Of a stretch of DNA of 44,819 nucleotides, positions 25,441 to 32,597 are shown one piece after another. The stretch is taken from positions 1-44,819 of IMG/VR virus record IMGVR_UViG_3300027759_000149; one strand, given 5' to 3'. This DNA is from a virus. Position numbers and translations under genes: made by a program. The notes beneath the pieces are model-generated. The model saw nothing but the letters and a program-made list of their open reading frames with translations, did no database searches and had not been told where the DNA came from. Positions within the stretch are counted from its first letter, which is position 1. Every line of letters begins with the position of its first letter.

Positions 25441-26450
25441 AATGATATTACTTTAATAAATTGATATGATTCTTTATTAACTTTAGGAGCTGGTTTTTTC
25501 TTAGGAGCTGGTTTCTTTTTAGATTCTGGTTTAACTTCTGGTTTCTTTTTAGGAGCTGATTTCTTTTTAATAATAGGAGATTTAGTTTTAGTAATTTTCT
25601 TAGGTTGTTGTTGTGTTCTTAGTCTTTCTTGATGTGCATCCCTGTCGGGGTCGGCCAATGTTTCCCCAGCAAGATTTTCTGGTGTTTCTCTTTCTGGTAC
25701 ATGTGTATCAGAATCCATTTCATCTGGATTGAATCGTTCTTCTCCAGTGAATAACAAATGACTTATTTTCTTAATACGATCCCAATTCGGGCCTTGTAGT
25801 TCTCTAGTGTTTGTTACAAACACATGTTCGAAATCATCTCTTTGAGATTTACCACCAAATGTAACTTGTTGTAATACTTTTCTTTCTCCTCCTTGGAAAG
25901 TTCTGTTTACAAATTTTGTAATAAAGGAACGTACTGCATTTAATTCTGAATCATCATTTGGATTACCACCATAATTTTCTTGGTAGATAGAACCTAGTTT
26001 ATTAAACAAAACAATCATAAGTTTCCTCTCCTTTTCGGTTTCCACTAAATTTCTAGCCGCTTTGATAGCAGAAATTAAATCTGGTAGCCTGAAATTTGGA
26101 ACTACGAATGGACCAATGTCTGGATGTTCTGGAAATGGATTATATGCACTCTTTTGATTTATATTATCAGTTCTTAGATATTCCATTAAAGCAGATCTTG
26201 CTTCATCTCTTCCACCAAAATCATCAGCTACTAAATCTAGTATATTAATTAGATTTCCTTTACTGACATCAGATTCGATATTTCTATTAAATCTTGTATC
26301 TTTATGTCTTTGTTCTTCTTCTGGAGAAGTTACAGATACTCCTCTTTTATGAGCACCAGCAGCAGCTTTTAATCCATATTGACTCCGAGGCATATCTGCT
26401 TCTGCTAATATATTTAAATATTTTTCAAAAATTAAATTTTCGTCATTCAT
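25437..26450 (-). CDS. Lys/Pro-rich hypothetical protein, possible internal head protein
   Basis: This 337-residue protein is not recognised. It starts MNDENLIFEKYLNILAE-A, a leader with a gp21-type cut after LAE at residue 17. The middle (about 60-230) is globular and helical. The C-terminal 60 residues are built of KKKPAPKKKPAP-like repeats, like histone H1-type tails that bind DNA. A leader plus a DNA-binding tail would suit a protein packed with the genome. It is convergent with gp4 inside the plus-strand virion block. Confidence 0.5.
   Translation of the reverse strand: MNDENLIFEKYLNILAEADMPRSQYGLKAAAGAHKRGVSVTSPEEEQRHKDTRFNRNIESDVSKGNLINILDLVADDFGGRDEARSALMEYLRTDNINQKSAYNPFPEHPDIGPFVVPNFRLPDLISAIKAARNLVETEKERKLMIVLFNKLGSIYQENYGGNPNDDSELNAVRSFITKFVNRTFQGGERKVLQQVTFGGKSQRDDFEHVFVTNTRELQGPNWDRIKKISHLLFTGEERFNPDEMDSDTHVPERETPENLAGETLADPDRDAHQERLRTQQQPKKITKTKSPIIKKKSAPKKKPEVKPESKKKPAPKKKPAPKVNKESYQFIKVISF
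25481..25568 (-). repeat. KKKPAP-coding repeats
   Basis: Imperfect repeats of about 18 bases encode the Lys/Pro/Ala tail of the minus-strand protein. Confidence 0.5.
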
Positions 26451-26457
26451 TAACGAA

Positions 26458-26465
26458 TATTTATC
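26458..26465 (-). promoter_or_regulatory. late-promoter-like GATAAATA
   Basis: On the minus strand it lies 7 bases before the ATG at 26450. Confidence 0.45.
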
Positions 26466-26512
26466 TTTTATTAATATTTTAAGATAAATATCTTAAAATA
26501 TAAATAACTTAA

Positions 26513-26520
26513 CCTAAATA
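26513..26520 (+). promoter_or_regulatory. late-promoter-like CCTAAATA
   Basis: It ends 5 bases before the prohead protease start at 26526. Confidence 0.5.
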
Positions 26521-26525
26521 ATTTT

Positions 26526-27191
26526 ATGTCATTAAGATTGATCGTTGAAAAACCAGCTCCAGAAGAAGAATTCGAATATATTGTCGAAGAGAAGGATCGC
26601 AACAGTCCTTCGTCTCTTTTTATTAAGGGGCCTTATATGATGGCTGAAAATTATAATAGAAACAATCGTCTATATCGTTTGGAAGAAATGGTTAACGAGG
26701 TAAGTCGTTATAAAACAGAAATGATCAAAACTAATCGTGCTTTAGGGACATTAAATCACGAAAGCAGTGCAGAAGTTAATTTGGATAGAGTATGTCATAT
26801 AGTAACTGATCTTTATCAAGAAGGTAATGTTTTTCATGGTAAGAGTAAAGTGCTAACTACTCCTAGTGGACATATTGTAAGAGCACTTATTAACGATGGC
26901 GTAAAAGTTGGTATGAGTTCCAGAGCTTTAGGGCAACTTGTAGAAGCTTCTGGTGGTAAAAATATTGTTAAAGATTTTCGTTTAATATCAATTGATTGCG
27001 TTGCTGATCCTAGTTTTCCTAAAGCTTTCGTAAATGGTATCCTAGAATCTAAACAATGGGTATTAGGAGAGTCTGGTCAATTCGAAGAAGTATATGCTGA
27101 TTTTGAAAATAGCATATCAAAACTACCAAAGGTTCAAGTAGAACAATATTTGAAAGAATGTATATTAAACTTCTTAAATAAAATTAAGTAA
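26526..27191 (+). CDS. 21: prohead core protease gp21-like
   Basis: This is the T4-type prohead protease. Landmarks are FIKGPYMMAENYNRNNRLY, LGTLNHESSAEVNLDRV with His and a nearby Glu, and GVKVGMSSRALGQL with the serine nucleophile region, then SIDCVADPSFP. In T4 the enzyme cuts after (L/I)-x-E in scaffold, capsid and internal proteins during maturation. The 221-residue length is close to T4 gp21 (212). The MSLRLIVE-K start could itself be a self-cleavage site. Confidence 0.88.
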   Translation: MSLRLIVEKPAPEEEFEYIVEEKDRNSPSSLFIKGPYMMAENYNRNNRLYRLEEMVNEVSRYKTEMIKTNRALGTLNHESSAEVNLDRVCHIVTDLYQEGNVFHGKSKVLTTPSGHIVRALINDGVKVGMSSRALGQLVEASGGKNIVKDFRLISIDCVADPSFPKAFVNGILESKQWVLGESGQFEEVYADFENSISKLPKVQVEQYLKECILNFLNKIK

Positions 27192-27194
27192 CAC

Positions 27195-27202
27195 ACTAAA
27201 TA
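27195..27202 (+). promoter_or_regulatory. late-promoter-like ACTAAATA
   Basis: It ends 5 bases before ATG 27208. Confidence 0.5.
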
Positions 27203-27207
27203 AAACT

Positions 27208-27495
27208 ATGGATCTTATAAAAGAAAACGCAATAAAGTTTATTGATGCCATGCTAGTAGATAACTATAGCAAAGCACACAAATTTTTAGAAGTCATTGTT
27301 AATGAAAAGGTAAAAGAAAAAATCGCAAAAGCGATAAAGGATGAACACCCCTTCAAAAAGAAAAAGAAAAGTGATAAGAAAAAGAAGGATGATAAAAAGA
27401 AGGATTCTAAAAAGGATTCTAAAAAGGATTCTAAAAAAGGAAAATTTCCTTTCTTCTTAAAAAAAGGAAAGAAATTGGAAGAGAAAAGTAAATAA
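27208..27495 (+). CDS. prohead core-like small protein, Lys-rich tail
   Basis: The first 45 residues (MDLIKENAIKFIDAMLVDNY, KVKEKIAKAIKD) resemble the short prohead core proteins (gp67/gp68-like) that sit near gp21 and gp22 in T4-like phages. The second half is Lys/Asp/Ser low complexity with KKDS repeats. Position between protease and scaffold supports a core role. The basic tail differs from the acidic T4 gp67. Confidence 0.5.
   Translation: MDLIKENAIKFIDAMLVDNYSKAHKFLEVIVNEKVKEKIAKAIKDEHPFKKKKKSDKKKKDDKKKDSKKDSKKDSKKGKFPFFLKKGKKLEEKSK
27397..27432 (+). repeat. 12-bp tandem repeat (KKDS)
   Basis: Three near-identical copies of AAAAAGGATTCT run in tandem; the first copy has one changed base. 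They encode three KKDS units in frame. Confidence 0.7.
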
Positions 27496-27522
27496 TTTAA
27501 CACAGAAAGACTAACTATTATT

Positions 27523-28410
27523 ATGGCAACAGAAATTTCTAAGCTTTTAAAGGAAGCTACTCAAGGTATATTAACTGATGAAACTTTAACACAAATTCAA
27601 GAAGCATTTGATAGTGCTGTTGACGAAAGAGTTAAAATTCATGTCGAGAAAGCTTTAATCGAACAAGATTCTGAATATACCCAAAAGGCAGAACAGTTAT
27701 TAGAAGCTATTGATAAGGATCATTGTAAAAAGTTAGAACGTGTTGTTGAAGCTTTAGATGCCAACAATGCAAATAAATTACAAATGGTTGTTGGTAGATA
27801 TAGAAAAGTTATCAAGGAACAAGCTAATCAATTCAAGGATGAATTAATTGATAAAGTATCTGATTATATTTCTATCTTCATCGAATCCAAGATCCCACAA
27901 AAATCAATTAACGAAGCTGTTAAGAATCACAAGGCTAGAATCATACTAAACAATTTGAGAGAAAATCTTGCAATTGATTCCGCTTTGATGAGCGAATCAT
28001 TAAAGGGTGCTCTTATAGATGGTAAGAATCAAATTGATGAAGCTCGTAAGCAAGCAAGTAAAGCTAGCACAGAATTAGTCGAACTTCGCGAATCTTTAGA
28101 CAAGTCCAAAGCTAAGTTAGTTTTAGAACAGAAGACTGCACATTTAAATGCAAAGAAGAAGGAATACGCACTTCGTGTATTTGAAGGCAAGTCCCCAAAA
28201 TTCATAATCGAAAATATCGATTACACTCTTTCGCTTTTTGATAAGAAGGAAGAAGAACGTCTTAGCACTTTAAAGGAAGAAGCTTTTGAATCTCGCAAAG
28301 TAAAAGCTGATAGAGTTGTCTTGGAAGAAGATACGCAAGATTCTTCACAAGATACTCAAGAAAATTTCGGTCACGTTCAAAATTATATGAACGAGTTAGG
28401 TAAATACTAA
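27523..28410 (+). CDS. 22: prohead scaffold protein gp22-like
   Basis: This 295-residue, highly helical charged protein sits between protease and capsid genes, as gp22 does in T4. The segments VVGRYRKVIKEQANQFKDELIDKVSDYI and FEGKSPKFIIENIDYTLSLF are typical of T4-like scaffolds. A gp21-type site LKE-A occurs at residue 11, and other LxE sites lie inside, as expected for a scaffold that is degraded. The stop codon overlaps the upstream motif of the capsid leader. Confidence 0.8.
   Translation: MATEISKLLKEATQGILTDETLTQIQEAFDSAVDERVKIHVEKALIEQDSEYTQKAEQLLEAIDKDHCKKLERVVEALDANNANKLQMVVGRYRKVIKEQANQFKDELIDKVSDYISIFIESKIPQKSINEAVKNHKARIILNNLRENLAIDSALMSESLKGALIDGKNQIDEARKQASKASTELVELRESLDKSKAKLVLEQKTAHLNAKKKEYALRVFEGKSPKFIIENIDYTLSLFDKKEEERLSTLKEEAFESRKVKADRVVLEEDTQDSSQDTQENFGHVQNYMNELGKY
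28399..28406 (+). promoter_or_regulatory. late-promoter-like GGTAAATA ahead of the capsid gene
   Basis: The octamer overlaps the end of gp22 and lies 5 bases before an ATG at 28412 that opens only a 10-codon frame. It is the nearest exact motif to the capsid gene, so its transcript would have a leader of about 64-106 bases. Confidence 0.4.
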
Positions 28411-28411
28411 T

Positions 28412-28444
28412 ATGTTTACCTACAAAAATTTGGTAGAAGTATAA
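28412..28444 (+). other. 10-codon upstream frame MFTYKNLVEV
   Basis: This short frame begins exactly 5 bases after a TAAATA motif and stops before the capsid gene. Its sequence resembles the start of the 19833 protein (MFTFKEFFLES) and other capsid-targeting leaders. It may be a decayed leader, a regulatory upstream frame, or chance. Confidence 0.3.
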
Positions 28445-28460
28445 ACATACTTGAGTTCCT

Positions 28461-28479
28461 GCACGTTACAGTAACATGC
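28461..28479 (+). promoter_or_regulatory. inverted repeat in capsid mRNA leader
   Basis: GCACGTTAC and GTAACATGC form an inverted repeat around one base, with one mismatch. The ATG at 28476 lies inside the second arm. It might be an operator-like site or affect start choice. Confidence 0.3.
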
Positions 28480-28517
28480 TTGAGGTCGAAAAACAAAAAG
28501 AAAGAAACAAAACACAT

Positions 28518-30044
28518 ATGAAACAAATCAAACCCGCACAATCGTATATCGATCAAGATCGCGCAAGACTTCTTTTAGAAAAGTGGGCACCAGTGCTCGA
28601 CTATACTTCTAAGAATGTTGCAGCTATCGAAGATGACAACACTCGTTTAAACACTGCAATGCTTTTGGAAAACCAAGAAGCCTATTGCTTACGTGAAGCT
28701 AATGTTGCTGGAGGAAACTCAGGAGCCTTTGGCTACGGTGGTTCTTCCATTGGTAATGGTGACTCCGCAAACGGTTTCCCAGCTAACAGAGACTCTTACG
28801 CACAAGGTGATGCTCGTCTTCCTAAGATCTTGATTCCCATGATCCGCCGTACCTTCCCTGAATTGATCACCAACGAAATCGTTGGGGTTCAACCAATGAG
28901 TGGTCCTGTTGGTCTCGCATTTGCACTTCGTTACAAGTATAGCAATCAAACTCTTGGTGGTAATTACCAAGACACTAGTGTTGGATCATCATCCCCACTT
29001 AGTGGACAATGGTTGCCTGCCCCAGGTGGAGTTAATGCTCACACCAATCCTCAGGTAAACTATACTGGTCAGAAGACTCCAGAAGGTGACAATGAATTAG
29101 GATTCCAACATCTCGATTCTAGTTACACTGGTGTTCGCAATAACGCACTATCAGGAAATGCTGATTGGGCCTTCGCAAATCAAGATCGTGGCGTAGCCGA
29201 ACTTCTCAAGAATTTCGAAATCAACGCTAACATCCCAACTGTCGAAGTCTCCTTCGAAAAGACCGCTGTTGAAGCTGGTACTCGTAGACTAGGTGCTAAA
29301 TGGTCCGTTGAGCTAGAACAAGACTTAAAGAACATGAACGGTATCGACATCGATGCTGAGATCACAAATGCTATGGCATATGAGATCCAAGCTGAAATCG
29401 ACCGTGAAATGATTATCCGCATGATCCAAACCTCCTTAAATGGTGGTTTCGGAAAGGGATATTCTGTATGGTCTCCAATGTCTGCTGACGGTCGTTGGTT
29501 GGTTGAACGTAATCGTGACTTCTACCAGAGAGTTATTATCGAAGCAAACCGCATTGCTATCCGCAATCGTCGTGGACCCGCAAACTTCATCGTAGCAACA
29601 CCTCGCGTGTGCGCTATTTTTGAAATGCTCCCCGAATTCCAGTGGGTAACCGTACAGGGCAATGTAACTACCCAGCAAACTGGCGTAGCTAAGGTTGGTT
29701 CACTCGGTGGCAGATTCCAGATCTATCGTGATACCCGCACCGAAGTACAGAACAGTAATGTTTATGGTGACTTAGGTTATACAGGCCAGACCCCAGGTGT
29801 AGAGTACGCTCTACTTGGTTATAAAGGCTCAGAGTTTTATGACTCTGGTATTATCTATTGCCCATATATTCCTGTCATGATTCAGAGAACTATCGGGCCG
29901 AATGACTTCGCTCCCCGCGTTGGTCTCTTGACAAGATATGGAGTGGTAGATAATATTTTTGGAGCTGCATTGTATTACCATACAATCATTCTCAAGAATC
30001 TTGGTCAGGCATTTACTCCTGGGAACCAGGCCGTATATTTTTAA
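28518..30044 (+). CDS. 23: major capsid protein gp23-like
   Basis: The protein follows T4-like gp23: LLLEKWAPVLDY, MIRRTFPELITNEIVGVQPMSGPVGLAFALRY, FEKTAVEAGTRRLGAKWSVELEQDLKNMNGID and ARAEI-like EIQAEIDREMI. A predicted gp21 cut is CLRE-ANVAGG after residue 60, aligned with the T4 site TE-AEIGGD. I choose ATG 28518 (508 residues); ATG 28476 adds 14 residues but lies in an inverted repeat. Codons are richer in C and G (ATC, TTC, CGT, CGC) than in neighbours, as expected for a highly expressed gene. Confidence 0.9.
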   Translation: MKQIKPAQSYIDQDRARLLLEKWAPVLDYTSKNVAAIEDDNTRLNTAMLLENQEAYCLREANVAGGNSGAFGYGGSSIGNGDSANGFPANRDSYAQGDARLPKILIPMIRRTFPELITNEIVGVQPMSGPVGLAFALRYKYSNQTLGGNYQDTSVGSSSPLSGQWLPAPGGVNAHTNPQVNYTGQKTPEGDNELGFQHLDSSYTGVRNNALSGNADWAFANQDRGVAELLKNFEINANIPTVEVSFEKTAVEAGTRRLGAKWSVELEQDLKNMNGIDIDAEITNAMAYEIQAEIDREMIIRMIQTSLNGGFGKGYSVWSPMSADGRWLVERNRDFYQRVIIEANRIAIRNRRGPANFIVATPRVCAIFEMLPEFQWVTVQGNVTTQQTGVAKVGSLGGRFQIYRDTRTEVQNSNVYGDLGYTGQTPGVEYALLGYKGSEFYDSGIIYCPYIPVMIQRTIGPNDFAPRVGLLTRYGVVDNIFGAALYYHTIILKNLGQAFTPGNQAVYF

Positions 30045-30073
30045 ATTTAAGTATTTAAAAATAAAGCACTTAT

Positions 30074-30108
30074 AAAGAACCACAGAGAAATCTGTGGTTC
30101 TTTTTTGT
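30074..30108 (+). terminator. rho-independent terminator after capsid gene
   Basis: A 13-bp stem (AAAGAACCACAGA with its complement) closes a GAAA loop and is followed by a T-rich tail. It lies 30 bases after the capsid stop. Confidence 0.8.
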
Positions 30109-30113
30109 TTCAT

Positions 30114-30121
30114 ACTAAATA
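30114..30121 (+). promoter_or_regulatory. late-promoter-like ACTAAATA
   Basis: It lies directly after the terminator and 6 bases before ATG 30128. Confidence 0.5.
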
Positions 30122-30127
30122 CTATGT

Positions 30128-30505
30128 ATGAAATCATTTAATAAATTAACAGACAATCTTCTATTAGAAGCAAAAGAAGATGTAAACGAACTTCACAAGT
30201 TTATAGAAAAAAGAAAAACTGGTGCTGATAAAATTCGTAAAAGTTCCGAAGCAAAAGGTGGTCCCGCTATATTAACAGCAATACATTTTGCAGCTAAAGA
30301 AGTCCCATACAAACAAGCCTTACAATTATCTACAAAAGATTCTTGCAATAAGACTTTAAAGAAAAAAGGAGATGAACTAGCTTCTAAATTAAAATCTTGG
30401 CATACTATGTCCCAAAAAGAATTTCAACATGTGATGGGACAATTAGAAGCTTATGGAGAAGTATATATAAAATCAGTTAAACCTGATTCTATTAAATTGG
30501 ATTAA
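30128..30505 (+). CDS. hypothetical protein with capsid-targeting-like leader
   Basis: I do not recognise the body of this 125-residue protein. It starts MKSFNKLTDNLLLE-A, a leader with a gp21-type cut after LLE at residue 14. The rest is basic and helical with no catalytic motif. It lies between the capsid terminator and a convergent homing endonuclease, overlapping the latter by 4 bases. An internal head protein is plausible. Confidence 0.55.
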   Translation: MKSFNKLTDNLLLEAKEDVNELHKFIEKRKTGADKIRKSSEAKGGPAILTAIHFAAKEVPYKQALQLSTKDSCNKTLKKKGDELASKLKSWHTMSQKEFQHVMGQLEAYGEVYIKSVKPDSIKLD

Positions 30506-31227
30506 TTACGAATCGTATTTAATTTTTCTACTTTATATCCTTTAGATGATTTAATAATATTATTAGAACATCTATTTAGATTGGAAGCTTCTAATTTATT
30601 TTGTTTTGCGTATTCAGTTAAATTATCCACTATTATTTTATTTCCATGTGGATCAACTATTAAAAAATGTCCATTATATTTTGTTTTCTTGTTTTCTATT
30701 TTTAAGTCATATTTATTTTTTACCCAGATATATTTTTTTGGTTTATTTATAATAGAACTTATATTATTTGGTTTACAATTTAATGTTTTAGCTATATCTT
30801 TTACTTTAACATTTTTATTATATAAATTAAACATTAAAATTACTTCATCATCCGTAAATTTGCGTTGAGATTCGAAATGATTTATTAAATAAGATTCATC
30901 AAATTTTAACCCTAATGTAGAAGCTGCTGTTTTACATATATTGTATTTCGGAACTAATGTATCTAAAAAATATTGTTCCTTTTCAATACATTTATCTTTT
31001 GAACATATTTCTAAAATTGAAAATATAAAATCTATATTTTTGTATTTATTATAACTATGTTGAAGAAATTTACATGGATTTTTATTTATATGTAGTAATC
31101 TTCTATGATTTAAAAATCTTTTATTAAAACTAATAGAAGCACTTCCTATATAAAATTCATTATTAACAGGATTTTCTATTTTATAAATTCCTGTTTGTTT
31201 TAAATTTTCTTCTAATGTTATTAACAT
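30502..31227 (-). CDS. GIY-YIG homing endonuclease
   Basis: From ATG 31227 the protein is 241 residues. It has GIYKIENPVNNEFYIGSA, the GIY and YIG strands, then a conserved RFLNHRRLL with Arg and a later EQYFLD with Glu. DNA-binding parts follow: a helix-turn-helix-like KVKDIAKTLNCKPNNISSI and a NUMOD1-like C-terminus (LTEYAKQNKLEASNLNRC). It is free-standing and inserted between two minus/plus gene groups. A longer frame to 31278 runs into the upstream gene and is not needed. Confidence 0.8.
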   Translation of the reverse strand: MLITLEENLKQTGIYKIENPVNNEFYIGSASISFNKRFLNHRRLLHINKNPCKFLQHSYNKYKNIDFIFSILEICSKDKCIEKEQYFLDTLVPKYNICKTAASTLGLKFDESYLINHFESQRKFTDDEVILMFNLYNKNVKVKDIAKTLNCKPNNISSIINKPKKYIWVKNKYDLKIENKKTKYNGHFLIVDPHGNKIIVDNLTEYAKQNKLEASNLNRCSNNIIKSSKGYKVEKLNTIRN

Positions 31228-31228
31228 A

Positions 31229-31507
31229 TTATTTCCAATCTTTGCAAGCCATTGCTTGTGGCGAACCTGCTTTAGCATGTGAACAATTATGTCTTTTTTT
31301 AAAGCTCTTCTTTCTTTTTGTATTACCAGATTTTCCAGTTACTCTAACACCAGCTTGACCCCAGTGTATGCGTTTAATACTGCCATCTGATTGGCGAGCA
31401 CACTTAGTCCACTTCTTTCCTTTCCTTGTTGAAGAAGCTTTCTTTGTTACTTTAGTACACTTCTCTTCCATCAACATTACATAATTAATTAACTCATCAA
31501 AGTTCAT
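31229..31507 (-). CDS. small basic Cys/His protein with capsid-targeting-like leader
   Basis: This 92-residue protein starts MNFDELINYVMLME-E, with a possible gp21-type cut after LME at residue 14. The rest is very basic and has Cys and His residues (KSFKKRHNCSHAK, QAMACKDW), matching a common phage pattern KSFrarHkC..Ak.....C..W. A zinc or DNA-binding role in the head is likely but unproven. Its stop is one base before the start of the endonuclease gene. Confidence 0.55.
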   Translation of the reverse strand: MNFDELINYVMLMEEKCTKVTKKASSTRKGKKWTKCARQSDGSIKRIHWGQAGVRVTGKSGNTKRKKSFKKRHNCSHAKAGSPQAMACKDWK

Positions 31508-31512
31508 AATAT

Positions 31513-31520
31513 TATTTATC
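31513..31520 (-). promoter_or_regulatory. late-promoter-like GATAAATA
   Basis: On the minus strand it ends 5 bases before the ATG at 31507. It would also drive the downstream endonuclease gene. Confidence 0.5.
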
Positions 31521-31546
31521 CACTATAGAAAAAATATAATAATATA

Positions 31547-31554
31547 GATAAATA
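31547..31554 (+). promoter_or_regulatory. late-promoter-like GATAAATA
   Basis: It ends 5 bases before ATG 31560 and forms a divergent pair with the minus-strand site at 31513-31520. Confidence 0.5.
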
Positions 31555-31559
31555 ATAAC

Positions 31560-31946
31560 ATGGCTACTTTTTCAAATCATGTTTTTGATGCTTCCACTCA
31601 AACACCTCCACCACTTAACGTAAGTTTATCTGGTTCTAGCAATAGTGTTATATTACGTTCGTTAGGAACCCTTAGTGGTAAGACCGTTGCTGGTTTATTA
31701 TATAATGAAATTAGCACTGCCACAACTGCAACTACTAGTGTATCTGTTGCTGTAGGGACTGTATTTTCAGTACATCCAAAGTATGATGGTTCTACTTTTG
31801 CATTATATTTTACTGATAAATCAACTTGTTTATTCACTGTCAATACTGCATATGGAACGGATGTAGTTCAATATTTAGCTGCTAGTGTTATTGGTTATGA
31901 AAATAGAGGTCCTAGTGAAGTGAGAAGATTTGCTATAGAAGGTTAA
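31560..31946 (+). CDS. structural-looking hypothetical protein
   Basis: This 128-residue protein is rich in Ser, Thr, Val and Gly and looks all-beta, as in small virion or decoration proteins. No specific family is recognised. It has its own motif upstream and a strong terminator downstream, so it is probably transcribed as a single gene. High expression of a virion part is a reasonable guess. Confidence 0.55.
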   Translation: MATFSNHVFDASTQTPPPLNVSLSGSSNSVILRSLGTLSGKTVAGLLYNEISTATTATTSVSVAVGTVFSVHPKYDGSTFALYFTDKSTCLFTVNTAYGTDVVQYLAASVIGYENRGPSEVRRFAIEG

Positions 31947-31960
31947 GTTATTTTTTGTTT

Positions 31961-31991
31961 AAAAAACCCCGTCTAAATGACGGGGTTTTTT
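31961..31991. terminator. bidirectional rho-independent terminator
   Basis: A 13-bp perfect stem (AAAAAACCCCGTC with its complement) closes a TAAAT loop. A- and T-runs on either side make it usable on both strands. Confidence 0.85.
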
Positions 31992-32001
31992 GTTATATAC
32001 T

Positions 32002-32009
32002 ATTAAATA
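32002..32009 (+). promoter_or_regulatory. late-promoter-like ATTAAATA
   Basis: It lies right after the terminator and ends 5 bases before ATG 32015, fixing that start. Confidence 0.5.
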
Positions 32010-32014
32010 TTTTT

Positions 32015-32596
32015 ATGGGGCTAATATTTGAAAGATCTAAAACTGGTTTTTTAAATCCAGTTAATAGTACAGTAGATAAATTAATTTCTGCATCAAATGG
32101 ATTGATGTGTTTAAAGAGTACAATATTCGGTGGCATACCGAATCTTTCTGGTATAATGATGGGATTAGCTGGAATGATTGCTGGTATGATATCAGCAATT
32201 GTAGCATCAGTTACAGATGTTATAACTAAAAGAGTAGGTCAGATTGTGAATTCTATTTTATCTCCAATAAGACAGATAGAACAAATTATTACAGATATTA
32301 CAAAAGTATTAATATCTACTCAAAATATTTTAGATAAAGCATTAAACATGAATTCTTATTTTCAAGACAAACAGAATTGTGCTAATTCAGCAGCGCAATT
32401 AATGAATTGTTTAGCGCAATCCGCTATAAATAAAATATCTTCGAAAGTTGCTATGGATGTAGATAAATTTGTAGGACCAATAGCAAATTCAGTTTCTAAA
32501 GAAGCATTCAAAGTTAATGGAAGTATTTCTAATTACGTTAATAGACAAACTGGATTTATTGCAAAAGCACAATTACAGACTAAATTATTAACATAA
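32015..32596 (+). CDS. hypothetical protein before baseplate spike, hydrophobic helices
   Basis: This is a 193-residue protein from ATG 32015. An earlier frame start at 31955 runs through the terminator and is rejected. Residues 35-70 are a Gly/Ala/Ile/Met-rich hydrophobic stretch (IMMGLAGMIAGMISAIVASV), followed by amphipathic helices. This looks like a baseplate-hub partner or a membrane-interacting virion protein. It is 1 base from the spike gene, so the two are probably expressed together. Confidence 0.5.
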   Translation: MGLIFERSKTGFLNPVNSTVDKLISASNGLMCLKSTIFGGIPNLSGIMMGLAGMIAGMISAIVASVTDVITKRVGQIVNSILSPIRQIEQIITDITKVLISTQNILDKALNMNSYFQDKQNCANSAAQLMNCLAQSAINKISSKVAMDVDKFVGPIANSVSKEAFKVNGSISNYVNRQTGFIAKAQLQTKLLT

Positions 32597-32597
32597 T

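Noticed and set aside
28412-28444. Treating the 10-codon frame as a real gene.
   Set aside because: It is too short to claim as a protein gene; it is kept only as a possible leader element and a finding.
31955-32014. Longer start for the protein ahead of the baseplate spike.
   Set aside because: It runs through a perfect terminator hairpin. The ATG at 32015 follows a TAAATA motif by the usual 5 bases.
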